Below, in pieces: positions 19,367 to 28,718 of a stretch of DNA of 64,000 nt; the stretch's first letter is position 1; the number at the start of each line of letters is the position of its first letter. Where the stretch lies: the NCBI RefSeq assembly GCF_022968395.1, contig NZ_JALJQZ010000010.1, positions 84,145-148,144 of the forward strand, in the 5' to 3' direction. The DNA is from Affinirhizobium lemnae (lineage in GTDB: Bacteria; Pseudomonadota; Alphaproteobacteria; Rhizobiales; Rhizobiaceae). Made by a program: the position numbers and the translations under genes. The notes beneath the pieces were generated by a model. It worked only from the letters and a program-made list of their open reading frames with translations, searched no databases and was not told where the DNA came from.

Positions 19367-19930
19367 ATGAAGACTGACGGCGCCCCCACGATTTCCTCAG
19401 CGCCCCCGACCAGTTTTCAGCTGTTTCTCGGTTTCTTAGGGATAGGCATCATCGGCTTTGGCGGCGTTCTGCCCTTGGCCCGTCGCATGCTGGTGGAAGA
19501 CCGACGCTGGCTGACGCCCGATGAATTCGTCGATCTTCTGGGTCTTTGCCAGTTCCTGCCGGGTGGCAATGTCATCAATATTTCCGTCGCCGTTGGCATG
19601 AAGTTTCGCGGGTGGCGTGGCGCTCTGGCGTCCATTCTCGGCCTGACGGCGGTTCCAACGGCTTTCGTCATCGTTCTCGGCGTGATCTACGATCGGTATC
19701 GTGACGATCCGCATGTGCAGCAAGTCTTCGCAGGTCTGGCAGCGGCGGCAGCGGGCTTGCTGATCGCCATGGCAATCAAGCTCGTCACGCCGATCCTCAC
19801 CAAACCCGCGGCGCTTTTCATCGCCTCCTTACTCTTCTTTGCGGTCGCCTTCCTGCGTCTGCCGCTATTGCCAACCATGCTGGTGCTTGCGCCGTTATCC
19901 GTTCTTCTGGCCTGGAGGTTGCGTCCATGA
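19367..19930 (+). CDS. Chromate transporter, N-terminal half (short ChrA)
   Basis: A 187-residue membrane protein, one half of the usual two-domain ChrA. GFGGVLPLARRMLVEDRRWLTPDEF is the CHR signature, followed by LCQFLPGGNVINISVAVGMKFRGWRGA. It overlaps the second half by four bases (ATGA). Split, adjacent short CHR pairs are a known arrangement; they act as heterodimeric chromate/sulfate-type exporters. The start is the ATG at 19367. Confidence 0.9.
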   Translation: MKTDGAPTISSAPPTSFQLFLGFLGIGIIGFGGVLPLARRMLVEDRRWLTPDEFVDLLGLCQFLPGGNVINISVAVGMKFRGWRGALASILGLTAVPTAFVIVLGVIYDRYRDDPHVQQVFAGLAAAAAGLLIAMAIKLVTPILTKPAALFIASLLFFAVAFLRLPLLPTMLVLAPLSVLLAWRLRP

Positions 19931-20454
19931 TCGGAACCCTTATTGCGCTTGCTTTCATCTTCACCGAGCTGTCGCTCATGGCGTTTGGCGGAGGCTATGC
20001 GGTTCTGCCCGAGATCCAGCGGCGGGTGGTGGATGTGCAGCACTGGGTGACAGCAGAGGAATTCAGCGCGCTCTTCGCGCTTGCGCAGGCAGCACCCGGA
20101 CCAAACATGATGATCGTCCCGCTCATCGGCTGGCACGTTGCCGGATTGCCGGGGCTCGCGGTTGCATCAATTGCGAAATTCCTGCCTTCGTCGCTGATCA
20201 CCTGCCTGACCGTGTCGGTCTGGGACCGGTTCCGCGACCGCCCGTTGCGCACCGTGGTACAGGCCGGGCTCCTGCCCATCACGACGGGGTTGGTCGCGGC
20301 CAGTGCCGTCGTGATTACCGTCGCATCCGCCAATACGCTGCTGCTTGCCGCGATAACGGGGGCTACCGCGGCAATCTCCATCTGGACCCGCGCCCACCCT
20401 GTTGCGGTTCTTGGGCTCGGCGCGGCTGTGGGTCTCGCCTCAAGCTATCTCTGA
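19927..20454 (+). CDS. Chromate transporter, C-terminal half (short ChrA)
   Basis: A 175-residue membrane protein, translationally coupled to the preceding gene by ATGA. The CHR signature is MAFGGGYAVLPEIQRRVVDVQHWVTAEEF, then LAQAAPGPNMMIVPLIGWH. The two halves are homologous but diverged, as expected of paired short CHR proteins. Membrane helices are evident throughout. Confidence 0.9.
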   Translation: MIGTLIALAFIFTELSLMAFGGGYAVLPEIQRRVVDVQHWVTAEEFSALFALAQAAPGPNMMIVPLIGWHVAGLPGLAVASIAKFLPSSLITCLTVSVWDRFRDRPLRTVVQAGLLPITTGLVAASAVVITVASANTLLLAAITGATAAISIWTRAHPVAVLGLGAAVGLASSYL

Positions 20455-20459
20455 CGCTG

Positions 20460-21677
20460 CTATCCGAGCCGGCGCGCAATCTCGTGCGCAAGCTTCTCGG
20501 CAACTTCGTCCTTGCCGAGATCCGGCCATTCCTCGATGCCGGTGGGCGAAATCACTTTAACCCGGTTTCGATCGCCGCCCATGATGCCAGTTGCAGGCGA
20601 AACATCGTTCGCGACGATGATGTCTGCTCCCTTCGCTTCGAGTTTGCGGCGGCCATTCTGCTCGACATTCTGCGTCTCAGCTGCAAAGCCCACCACGAAG
20701 CGGGGTCGAAGGGCATGGTGACCTATCATCTTCAGGATATCCGGATTTTCGGTGAGTTGAAGTGGAGCCGGAGGTTCACCCGGTTGCTTCTTGATCTTCT
20801 GGTCTGAGGAACCCGCGACGCGCCAGTCTGCCACCGCCGCAACCATCACGGCGATATCCGCCGGGAGAGCGGCCAGAACAGCGTGCAACATCTGGTCTGC
20901 GGTTTCCACATGGGTAGTAGTAACTCCCGTCGGATCGGCAATCACTACCGGTCCCGAAATCAGCGTGACCTCGGCACCAAGTTTTGCAAGGGCTGCGGCG
21001 ATGGCGTGACCCTGCTTGCCGGAAGAACGATTGGCGATGTAGCGTACCGGATCGATCGGCTCGTGTGTGGGGCCTGACGTAACGATGGCCTTTTTGCCCG
21101 CCAGCGGCTTCTCGCCCGGCAAAAGCAGGGCGGTGACAGCCGCAGCAATCTCCAGCGGTTCGGCCATGCGACCCGTTCCCGCCTCGCCACTTTCCGCCAT
21201 TTCGCCCTTCATGGGGCCAATGAAATGGATACCGTCCTGTTGAAGTGTTGCGACATTGCGCCGCGTTGGCGCCGCATCCCACATCTTCGGGTTCATGGCG
21301 GGCGCAACAAGAACAGGCCGGTCGGTTGCCAGCAGCACGGCGCTGGGCAGGTCATCGGCCAGACCATGCGCCATCTTGGCCATCAGATCAGCGGTTGCGG
21401 GCGCGACCAGAACCAGATCGCAATCGCGAGCAAGCCGGATATGTCCGACATCCTGCTCGTCTTCCCGCGAAAAGAGACCGGTATAGACATGCCCCGAAGA
21501 GAGAGCGCCGACGGCAAGCGGCGTGATGAATTCCTGCGCGGCCCGCGACATCACCGGCCTGACCTCAGCACCCCGTTCGCGCAGCCGACGGATCAGGTCG
21601 AGGCTTTTATAGGCGGCAATGCCGCCCGAAATGATGAGAAGAATGCGCTTTCCCGCAAGCTCCATGACCGCACTCAC
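20460..21677 (-). CDS. coaBC: Bifunctional phosphopantothenoylcysteine decarboxylase/synthetase
   Basis: A 405-residue fusion. The N-terminal CoaC flavoprotein domain has SGGIAAYKSLDLIRRLRERG and the PxMNxxMW motif as PAMNPKMW (about residue 123). The C-terminal CoaB domain has VTSGPTHEPIDPVRYIANRSSG and FAAETQN. It performs two successive steps of CoA synthesis. It follows ubiB by 60 bp in the same direction, in the order ubiE-ubiB-coaBC. Confidence 0.97.
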   Translation of the reverse strand: MSAVMELAGKRILLIISGGIAAYKSLDLIRRLRERGAEVRPVMSRAAQEFITPLAVGALSSGHVYTGLFSREDEQDVGHIRLARDCDLVLVAPATADLMAKMAHGLADDLPSAVLLATDRPVLVAPAMNPKMWDAAPTRRNVATLQQDGIHFIGPMKGEMAESGEAGTGRMAEPLEIAAAVTALLLPGEKPLAGKKAIVTSGPTHEPIDPVRYIANRSSGKQGHAIAAALAKLGAEVTLISGPVVIADPTGVTTTHVETADQMLHAVLAALPADIAVMVAAVADWRVAGSSDQKIKKQPGEPPAPLQLTENPDILKMIGHHALRPRFVVGFAAETQNVEQNGRRKLEAKGADIIVANDVSPATGIMGGDRNRVKVISPTGIEEWPDLGKDEVAEKLAHEIARRLG

Positions 21678-21737
21678 TCCTGCCCTTTTTTGGTCCTGAT
21701 CCTAACCCTATTGCCTATGCGAGAGAAGAAGGGCGGT

Positions 21738-23312
21738 TCAGCTCAGTTGAACGGCGATATAGATCAGTGAGGCAGCAATGACCCAAAGCGCTATGCGTCC
21801 CCATCGGCCGTGCTTTGCCTCGGATTTGCCGATCGCTTCTGCTGTCTGATCGTCGAAGCGCACGCCATGTTCCGTCATATGCAGCAGCTGCTGATGAAAC
21901 TTCTCGGTCTTGGCAGCGATCTCTGGCGCCGCCTCCGCAAGTTTCATCGCGGCTTTCAGCCCGTCCTTCAGATCCGTGACGACCCGCTTTGGACCCAGAT
22001 TGTCGCGGATCCAGTCTCCCACAACGGGTTCTGCCGCACGCCACATGTTGAAACGCGGATCCAGCATACGCGACACGCCTTCGACAACCACCATGGTCTT
22101 CTGAAGCAGGATTAATTCGGGCCGTGTCTGCATTTCGAAGAGATCGGTCACCTCGAACAGAAGGGCCAGTAGCCGTGCCATGGAAATCGTTTCAGCGGGC
22201 TGCCCGTGGATCGGTTCGCCAATGGCGCGGATGGCCTGTGCAAAGCTCGCCACGTCATGATGGGACGGCACATAGCCCGCTTCGAAATGCACTTCCGCCA
22301 CCCGCATATAATCGCGCGTGATGAAGCCATAAAGGATTTCCGCCAGGAAACGGCGCTCCTTTTTGCCGAGACGCCCGACAATGCCCATGTCGACGGCGAC
22401 AATCGTGCCTGCAGGATCGACGAACAGGTTGCCGGGATGCATGTCGGCATGGAAGAAGCCGTCGCGCAGCGTGTGGCGCAGGAACGACTGGATCAGCGTT
22501 TCCGCCAGCTTCTCCAGATCATGGCCCGCCTCTCGCAGACCGTCGATGTTCGACATCTTGACGCCATCGATCCATTCCATGGTGATGACGTCGCGCCCGG
22601 TTCGCTCCCAGTCGACCTGAGGTACCCGGAAGCCCGGATCGTTTTTTGTATTTTCGCCTATTTCGGATAGGGCGGCTGCTTCCAGCCGCAGATCCATTTC
22701 CAGCTTCGTCGTCTGCTCCAGCGTGCGCGTCACTTCCACCGGCTTCAGACGACGCGTAGACGGCAGGAAGCGCTCTTGCATGCGGGAGATCAGGTACATG
22801 CTTTCTATGTCGTGGGCGAAGCGCTGGCGCACACCTGGACGCACCACCTTCACCGCCACCTTGCGCTCACCCTTGGCATAGGCAACACGCGCTGGGTGAA
22901 CCTGTGCGATGGAGGCCGCAGCAAGTGGCTCCTCGAAACGCGTATAAAGTTCGGTCACCGGTCTGCCAAGCGAGGCTTCGATGGCGCTCTTTGCCGTCTC
23001 GGTCGGAAAGAAGGCCATGCGGTCCTGGAGCATGGAAAGATCAAGAGCCCAATCGACGCCCACCACATCAGGGCGGGTTGCCAGAAACTGGCCGATCTTG
23101 ACGTAGGACGGACCGAGCCTGTCGACGGCGCGTGTCAATCGAACGCTGCGGCTTTCCTGGATGGAGTTCGGCCGTGTGAAAATCTGCGCGAGCGACTTCA
23201 CCAGTCCGACAACCGGCGGCAGACCCTGGGTCGGGAGTGCCGCCACCACGCCTTCCCGCACGAGAACCCAGCCCACGCGCGCAAGCCGGAAATAAGCGCC
23301 GATCGTGCTCAT
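21738..23312 (-). CDS. ubiB: Ubiquinone biosynthesis protein UbiB (2-polyprenylphenol 6-hydroxylase accessory kinase)
   Basis: A 524-residue atypical kinase of the ABC1/ADCK family. The KxGQ motif is seen in YVKIGQFLATRPDVVG; the Ala-rich nucleotide loop is AAASIAQVHPARV; the catalytic/metal motifs are FFHADMHPGNLFVDPAG and VAVDMGIVGRL. A C-terminal hydrophobic segment (IALWVIAASLIYIAVQL) anchors it to the membrane. It aids ubiquinone synthesis. It is downstream of ubiE by 39 bp. Confidence 0.96.
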   Translation of the reverse strand: MSTIGAYFRLARVGWVLVREGVVAALPTQGLPPVVGLVKSLAQIFTRPNSIQESRSVRLTRAVDRLGPSYVKIGQFLATRPDVVGVDWALDLSMLQDRMAFFPTETAKSAIEASLGRPVTELYTRFEEPLAAASIAQVHPARVAYAKGERKVAVKVVRPGVRQRFAHDIESMYLISRMQERFLPSTRRLKPVEVTRTLEQTTKLEMDLRLEAAALSEIGENTKNDPGFRVPQVDWERTGRDVITMEWIDGVKMSNIDGLREAGHDLEKLAETLIQSFLRHTLRDGFFHADMHPGNLFVDPAGTIVAVDMGIVGRLGKKERRFLAEILYGFITRDYMRVAEVHFEAGYVPSHHDVASFAQAIRAIGEPIHGQPAETISMARLLALLFEVTDLFEMQTRPELILLQKTMVVVEGVSRMLDPRFNMWRAAEPVVGDWIRDNLGPKRVVTDLKDGLKAAMKLAEAAPEIAAKTEKFHQQLLHMTEHGVRFDDQTAEAIGKSEAKHGRWGRIALWVIAASLIYIAVQLS

Positions 23313-23351
23313 GCTCCGGCCTCCGCAGCAATCCTTGCCAATTTCATGCGA

Positions 23352-24128
23352 TTACAGTTTCCAGCCAGAGTGAAGAGCTGCAATGCCGCCCGTATAATTG
23401 GTGTATGTCACGCGGGAGAAGCCAGCGGTCCGGATCATACGGGCAAAGTCCTCCTGATTGGGAAACTTGCGGATCGATTCCACCAGATACTGGTAAGGTT
23501 CCGCATCGCCCGTGATCATCTTGCCGAACTGGGGAATAGCCCTGAAAGACCACTCGTCATAAAAGCGGTCGAGCAGAGGCATCTCGACCTCGGAGAACTC
23601 CAGCACCAGGAGACGGCCGCCACGCTTCAGCACGCGATAGGCCTCGCTCAGCGCCACGTCGATGCGCGGAACGTTGCGAATGCCGAAGGCGATCGTGTAG
23701 GCGTCGAAGCTGTTGCTCTCGAATGGAAGTTCTTCCGCATTGGCTTCGACAAACGTCAGATTGTTGGAAAGCTTGCGGCTGGCAGCCCGTTCTGCGCCGA
23801 CTTCCAGCATCGAGCCGTTGATGTCCAGAACGGTGGCATGGGCGAGACGGTTGGAGGCCTCCACGATCCGGAAGGCAATATCTCCGGTGCCGCCTGCGAC
23901 ATCCAGAACCTTGTAGGATGGATCCTTGCGCGGGTTGAGCGCGGCCACCATCGCATTCTTCCAAACACGATGCATGCCGGCCGACATGACATCGTTCATG
24001 ATGTCGTAGCGCTTTGCGACCTTGTGAAAAACCTCGTTCACCAGCCCCTGTTTTTCGCCTTCCGCAACGCTGCGAAAACCGTAGGAGGTTTCCATTCCGC
24101 CGTCTGCCGTGACACGGTTCTCAGCCAT
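23352..24128 (-). CDS. ubiE: Ubiquinone/menaquinone biosynthesis C-methyltransferase
   Basis: A 258-residue SAM-dependent C-methyltransferase. SAM motif I is [17 protein letters not shown] (about residues 72-88). The UbiE hallmarks [18 protein letters not shown] and [16 protein letters not shown] are present, and the C-terminus [16 protein letters not shown] matches the family. It methylates the quinone ring. First gene of ubiE-ubiB-coaBC, divergent from mutM. Confidence 0.97.
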   Translation of the reverse strand: MAENRVTADGGMETSYGFRSVAEGEKQGLVNEVFHKVAKRYDIMNDVMSAGMHRVWKNAMVAALNPRKDPSYKVLDVAGGTGDIAFRIVEASNRLAHATVLDINGSMLEVGAERAASRKLSNNLTFVEANAEELPFESNSFDAYTIAFGIRNVPRIDVALSEAYRVLKRGGRLLVLEFSEVEMPLLDRFYDEWSFRAIPQFGKMITGDAEPYQYLVESIRKFPNQEDFARMIRTAGFSRVTYTNYTGGIAALHSGWKL

Positions 24129-24270
24129 GGTTGTTCATCTCCGTTTCAAACTTGGCCGGACCATAGCGAAGTTGGATCGGCTATACTATCTCTGTTGAGG
24201 CCGCTTGCGGCACTTTGGCGCTGGTCTATAGAGCAAGGACAGCACCGTTGAAACAGGAAGTAAGGTACGC

Positions 24271-25161
24271 ATGCCCGAATTGCCAGAGGTGGAAACGGTG
24301 CGCCGCGGATTGGCGCCGGTGATGGAAAACATGACGGTGCTTGCGCTCGAAACCCGCCGTGCTGATCTGCGCTTCCCCTTTCCGGAGGATTTTGTCGCCC
24401 GCGTGTCCGGTCGGCGGATTGTCGGGCTTGGGCGTCGCGCCAAATATCTGCTGATAGATCTCGACGATGGCATGACCATCATAGCCCATCTGGGGATGTC
24501 CGGTTCCTTCCGCATCGAACAAGGCGGCTCGAGCGATCTTCCGGGTGAGTTTCATCACGCGCGATCCAAGGATGGCAAGCATGATCATGTCGTCTTTCAC
24601 CTCGACAGCGGCGATACGGCATGCCGTGTCATCTATAACGATCCGCGCCGCTTCGGCTTCATGCATCTGTGGCCGCGAGCTGACCTTGATCTCTATCCGG
24701 CCTTTGCCGGAATGGGGCCGGAGCCGACCGGGAATCTGCTGGATGCGGATCTGCTGGCGAGAAAATTCGAAGGACGTTCACAACCGCTGAAAAACCTGTT
24801 GCTCGATCAGACTGTCATTGCGGGCCTTGGCAATATCTACGTCTGTGAAGCTCTCTGGCGTGCCGGGCTTTCGCCTCTGCGAAAAGGCGCAACGCTCGTG
24901 ACCGTGACGGGCAAGGCCCGGCCACCTCTGCAACTGCTGACGCAATCCATTCGCGACGTGATTGCCGATGCCATCGCGGCGGGAGGGTCTAGCCTGCGAG
25001 ACCATATTCAGACGGACGGCTCTCTGGGCTACTTCCAGCACAGTTTTGCGGTCTACGATCAGGAAGGACAGCCCTGTCGGCGAGAAGGTTGCAGCGGAAC
25101 GATTGAACGCGTCGTACAGTCCGGCCGCTCAACCTTCTTCTGCGCAACGTGCCAGAAGTGA
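24271..25161 (+). CDS. mutM: Formamidopyrimidine-DNA glycosylase
   Basis: A 296-residue base-excision repair enzyme. [14 protein letters not shown] supplies Pro1 as the nucleophile and Glu2, so the start is certain. The H2TH domain is in the middle ([21 protein letters not shown]). The C-terminal zinc finger has four Cys: [15 protein letters not shown] and [10 protein letters not shown]. It removes 8-oxoguanine from DNA. Confidence 0.98.
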   Translation: MPELPEVETVRRGLAPVMENMTVLALETRRADLRFPFPEDFVARVSGRRIVGLGRRAKYLLIDLDDGMTIIAHLGMSGSFRIEQGGSSDLPGEFHHARSKDGKHDHVVFHLDSGDTACRVIYNDPRRFGFMHLWPRADLDLYPAFAGMGPEPTGNLLDADLLARKFEGRSQPLKNLLLDQTVIAGLGNIYVCEALWRAGLSPLRKGATLVTVTGKARPPLQLLTQSIRDVIADAIAAGGSSLRDHIQTDGSLGYFQHSFAVYDQEGQPCRREGCSGTIERVVQSGRSTFFCATCQK

Positions 25162-25369
25162 CTCGCAAGACTTAAGGTTTGGGCGCTTTTCGCACAAATT
25201 CCTGCGAAATTGCGCGTTGACGGCGGGCGGCATTCCGGCTATTAGACCGCCCACAGTTGGGAAAGCCTTTGACGGCTTCCTCTATTGCTCCCAAATTGCT
25301 GGATGACAGGTCATGTAGACCCGGCGCGGCGACGGCGGAGTTTTGGTTCGAATTCGAAGAGAGGCAGAG

Positions 25370-25636
25370 ATGGCCAATACCACTTCGGCGAAGAAGGCGA
25401 CCCGCAAGATCGCACGCCGCACAGACATCAACAAGGCGCGCCGTTCGCGTGTTCGTACTTTCATCCGCAAGGTTGAAGAAGCCATTGCTTCGGGCGATGC
25501 AGCAGCAGCAGCAGAAGCTCTGCGTGCAGCACAGCCGGAAATCCAGCGTGCCGCCACGAAGGGCGTCGTTCACCGCAACACGGCCTCCCGCAAGGTGTCG
25601 CGTCTGGCGGCGCGCGTGAAGGCAATTTCCGCCTAA
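25370..25636 (+). CDS. rpsT: 30S ribosomal protein S20
   Basis: An 88-residue basic three-helix protein. The ATG at 25370 gives [36 protein letters not shown] precedes it. An upstream ATG in frame is weaker. A terminator hairpin follows the stop. Confidence 0.97.
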   Translation: MANTTSAKKATRKIARRTDINKARRSRVRTFIRKVEEAIASGDAAAAAEALRAAQPEIQRAATKGVVHRNTASRKVSRLAARVKAISA

Positions 25637-25660
25637 TTACCGTCACAAACGGTTGTTTTT

Positions 25661-25687
25661 AAAAGCCTGGTCTTTGACCGGGCTTTT
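25661..25687 (+). terminator. Rho-independent terminator of rpsT
   Basis: AAAAGCCTGGTC pairs with GACCGGGCTTTT around a TTT loop, with a single G-T wobble, 24 bp after the rpsT stop. The right arm itself supplies the T-run. Confidence 0.8.
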
Positions 25688-26466
25688 CGTGATTCTGACC
25701 TATAAGAACTTGGACCTAGGGCCAGAAAAGAGTTCCATGACATCGCAGTGACATAAATAATCTTTTATTTACAATAGTTTATCGGAGGATCCTGTCAGGT
25801 CTATCGCGATCGGCCAGGGAAACTCGAGAGTCAGTGAGTCAAGCATTTTTTTATTTTTTTGCCCTTTTTCGCCATGTGTCTCTATGCCATTTTCGAATCC
25901 CATTGATTCGTTTGAGATTCTGGCTCAAAGCCCGCTGTCCGAGTCAAATTAGGTGCTCTGAGTCAACGCACCTGGCTTAATTTTATGTAAAATTCGTCGT
26001 TGATTCCCCCCCCTGATCCTGCCTTAATGCATTTCAACAAGCGGCACGGGGAACCCTCCAGAAAATCGACGCAGAGAACTCGGCGCAGCCGAGAACTTCA
26101 GGTTTTCGCCTCTTGTCCGGGCTGTGACTGCAGCGCGGTTCTTCAAAAAGCTTGAGCGTGTTCAGCGGTGCCTCTCCGGCTCCGGGGTTTCTCGTTCGTG
26201 CCGAATGGTTGGGCGTCGCCTTCGGATTGAAGTGTAGGCCTTATTTCATCGACGAGGGTGAAATCGGGTTTCTTGGGGCGCACGAGGCGAACCAGCAGCC
26301 GGGTAGCCGGCGTCGTGCGACGGGTCGCGCGGCACATGCAACCAAGGCGGATGTTTCCGGTTCTGACGAGGAGGACCGGGTGCGGAGGCCGAACAAGAAT
26401 TTGTCCTGGCGGGTGGGTATGGCACCCTTCGGCGGGAAACTCATAAGAAGGCGGCAAGGAATGCAT
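25688..26466 (+). promoter_or_regulatory. Long dnaA leader with a GANTC (CcrM) site cluster
   Basis: This gap of about 780 bp holds no convincing gene, although the last 300 bp are open in the dnaA frame. Eight GANTC sites lie between 25828 and 26006, at 25828, 25836, 25895, 25905, 25916, 25941, 25960 and 26002, plus one at 25691. T-tracts occur at 25846-25870. A near-match to the CtrA site TTAA-N7-TTAA is TTAA-N7-TAAA at 25977-25991. I saw no consensus DnaA boxes. In alphaproteobacteria CcrM methylates GANTC and the methylation state affects dnaA transcription. Confidence 0.6.
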
Positions 26467-28041
26467 ATGAACACCGTATCGACCCGGACTTTGGAGAGTG
26501 GCAACCTGGTGTCCGAGGCGTTCGAAAGCGTTCAGTCCCAGGCGGCAGGGGAAAAGTCTGAAATGAAGCATGATGCTCTGTTCGAACGGTTTAGTGCCCG
26601 TTTGAAGGCGCAGGTCGGCCAGGATGTTTATGCCAGTTGGTTCGGCCGCTTGAAACTGCATTCCATCTCCAGGAGTGTCGTCCGTTTGAGCGTGCCGACG
26701 ACCTTTCTGAAATCCTGGATCAACAACCGCTATCTGGATCTCATCACCTCGATCTTCCAGGCCGAGGACTCCGAGATCCTTAAGGTCGAGATCTTGGTTC
26801 GTACGGCCAGCCGTGCAGTTCGTCCGTCAGGCGAAGAGCGCGCAGCCGTGCCGGAAACTGCCGTTACAGCACCGCAGCGCCGTTCCAGCGGTCCGCGCGA
26901 AATCGGCCAAATCGCGGCCTTTCCGGCGCAGTCCCAGCCAGTGCAGCAGGCCGCAGCGCCATCGGCTCGCCAGCCTTCTGCGAGCCCGCTGTTTGGCTCG
27001 CCGCTCGACAGCCGTTATACCTTCGACACCTTCGTCGAGGGTCCGTCGAACCGGGTGGCACTGGCCGCTGCCCGCACGATTGCGGAAGCCGGTGCAAGTG
27101 CCGTGCGCTTCAATCCGCTGTTCATCCATTCCGGTGTGGGGCTTGGCAAGACACATCTGCTGCAGGCCATTGCCAATGCGGCGGTCGGCTCATCGCGCAT
27201 GCCGCGGGTCGTCTATCTGACCGCCGAATATTTCATGTGGCGTTTTGCAACGGCCATTCGCGACAACGACGCGCTGACACTAAAGGAGTCGCTGCGCAAC
27301 ATTGACCTTCTCATCATCGATGACATGCAGTTCCTGCAGGGCAAGATGATCCAGAACGAATTCTGTCACCTTCTGAACATGCTGTTGGACAGCGCAAAGC
27401 AGGTTGTCGTGGCTGCCGACCGTGCGCCTTGGGAACTTGAGTCTCTCGATCCACGCGTTCGTTCGCGGCTCCAGGGCGGTGTCGCCATCGAGATGGAAAC
27501 ACCTGATTACGAAATGCGCTTCGAGATGCTGAAGCGCCGTCTGGAAATGGCGCGTCAGGATGATCAGGCGCTCGATATCCCGGACGAGATCCTTAGCCAC
27601 GTTGCGCGCAATGTTGCCAATTCGGGTCGTGAACTGGAAGGTGCGTTCAACCAGCTGATCTTCCGGCGCTCATTTGAGCCTGAGCTATCCATCGAGCGTG
27701 TCGATGAGCTTCTTGCTCATCTCGTCGGTGCAGGCGAGGCCAAGCGGGTTAGAATCGAGGATATTCAGCGGATCGTGGCGCGCCACTACAATGTATCGCG
27801 TCAGGAGCTTGTGTCGAACCGCCGTACGCGTGTCATAGTGAAGCCCCGCCAGATCGCCATGTATCTGTCGAAAACACTGACGCCAAGATCATTCCCTGAA
27901 ATCGGCCGCCGCTTTGGTGGGCGTGATCATACTACCGTTCTTCATGCGGTGCGAAAGATTGAGGAGCTGATCTCCGGTGATACCAAGCTCAGTCACGAGA
28001 TCGAACTGCTCAAGCGCCTGATCAACGAAAACAACGCCTGA
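26467..28041 (+). CDS. dnaA: Chromosomal replication initiator protein
   Basis: With the ATG at 26467 (AAGGA six bases upstream) the protein has 524 residues; the ATG two codons earlier (26461) is also possible. Domain I starts [22 protein letters not shown] Pro/Ala-rich linker follows. The AAA+ domain has Walker [12 protein letters not shown] (about residue 222) and Walker [12 protein letters not shown]. The C-terminal domain IV has the DNA-binding signature [14 protein letters not shown]. It binds the origin and melts DNA. The chromosome origin in this group usually lies elsewhere, near hemE. Confidence 0.97.
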   Translation: MNTVSTRTLESGNLVSEAFESVQSQAAGEKSEMKHDALFERFSARLKAQVGQDVYASWFGRLKLHSISRSVVRLSVPTTFLKSWINNRYLDLITSIFQAEDSEILKVEILVRTASRAVRPSGEERAAVPETAVTAPQRRSSGPREIGQIAAFPAQSQPVQQAAAPSARQPSASPLFGSPLDSRYTFDTFVEGPSNRVALAAARTIAEAGASAVRFNPLFIHSGVGLGKTHLLQAIANAAVGSSRMPRVVYLTAEYFMWRFATAIRDNDALTLKESLRNIDLLIIDDMQFLQGKMIQNEFCHLLNMLLDSAKQVVVAADRAPWELESLDPRVRSRLQGGVAIEMETPDYEMRFEMLKRRLEMARQDDQALDIPDEILSHVARNVANSGRELEGAFNQLIFRRSFEPELSIERVDELLAHLVGAGEAKRVRIEDIQRIVARHYNVSRQELVSNRRTRVIVKPRQIAMYLSKTLTPRSFPEIGRRFGGRDHTTVLHAVRKIEELISGDTKLSHEIELLKRLINENNA

Positions 28042-28673
28042 TGAAACGCGGTGGCATGAGTACTGACGCTGATGCCACCCGATCCTTTTACAGCCGTCGT
28101 GCGGCAAGCTATGCCGCAGACACAGGTGATTATTCTGTCTCGTAACATCTGACGCGCTTCAGCGCTATCCTGGCGCAAAATGCGCGGGTGCTTGAGCTTG
28201 CTTGCGGCAGCGGCAGCGATAGCGCCTGGATGCTATCAAAAGGCCTTAAGGTTCACCCAACCGATTGAATTACCGAGATGGCAGAGCATGCCTCGGCCCG
28301 TCTTGGAATTCCCGCTGCTGTCCTCCCCTTCGCTCAGATCAACGCTCCCGACACCTATGATGGCGTCTGGGCGAATGCCTGCCTTCTCCATGTCCCGCGA
28401 CTTGACTTGGCTGATATCCTCCAGCGTATCCAGCGTGCACTTAAGCCGAAGGGTATCTTCTACGCCAGCTACAGGGCTGGTCATGCGGAGGGCTTTGATG
28501 GGCTTGGCCGCTACTACAATTATCCGGATCAGGATTGGCTGCGCGCGAGCTATGGTCGCGGCTGGTCTTTGCTGGAGACCATAGCGCAACAGGGTGGCGG
28601 TTATGATGGCCTGCCGACGCCTTGGCTCCATGTTTTTGCGCAGAAAGCCGATGGCGCTGAGGAGATCGTTTAG
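28041..28673 (+). pseudogene. Class I SAM-dependent methyltransferase, broken by two stop codons
   Basis: The frame starts at an ATG sharing one base with the dnaA stop (TGATG), reading [21 protein letters not shown]. In-frame stops occur at 28143-28145 (TAA) and 28266-28268 (TGA). Between and after them the sequence is a normal methyltransferase: VLELACGSGSDSAWMLSKG (motif I), DGVWANACLLHVPR, LKPKGIFYASYRAG, ending QKADGAEEIV. The surrounding frame is otherwise open, so the inactivation looks recent. The methyl acceptor cannot be identified. Confidence 0.88.
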
Positions 28674-28718
28674 ATCCGCCGCGCGTGAACGATGATTTCA
28701 GGGCTGGGGTCTGCGTTA

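Noticed and set aside
25688..26466. Chromosomal replication origin next to dnaA
   Set aside because: No cluster of DnaA boxes was seen, and in this bacterial group the origin usually lies near hemE, away from dnaA. The AT-rich part is better explained as a promoter region.
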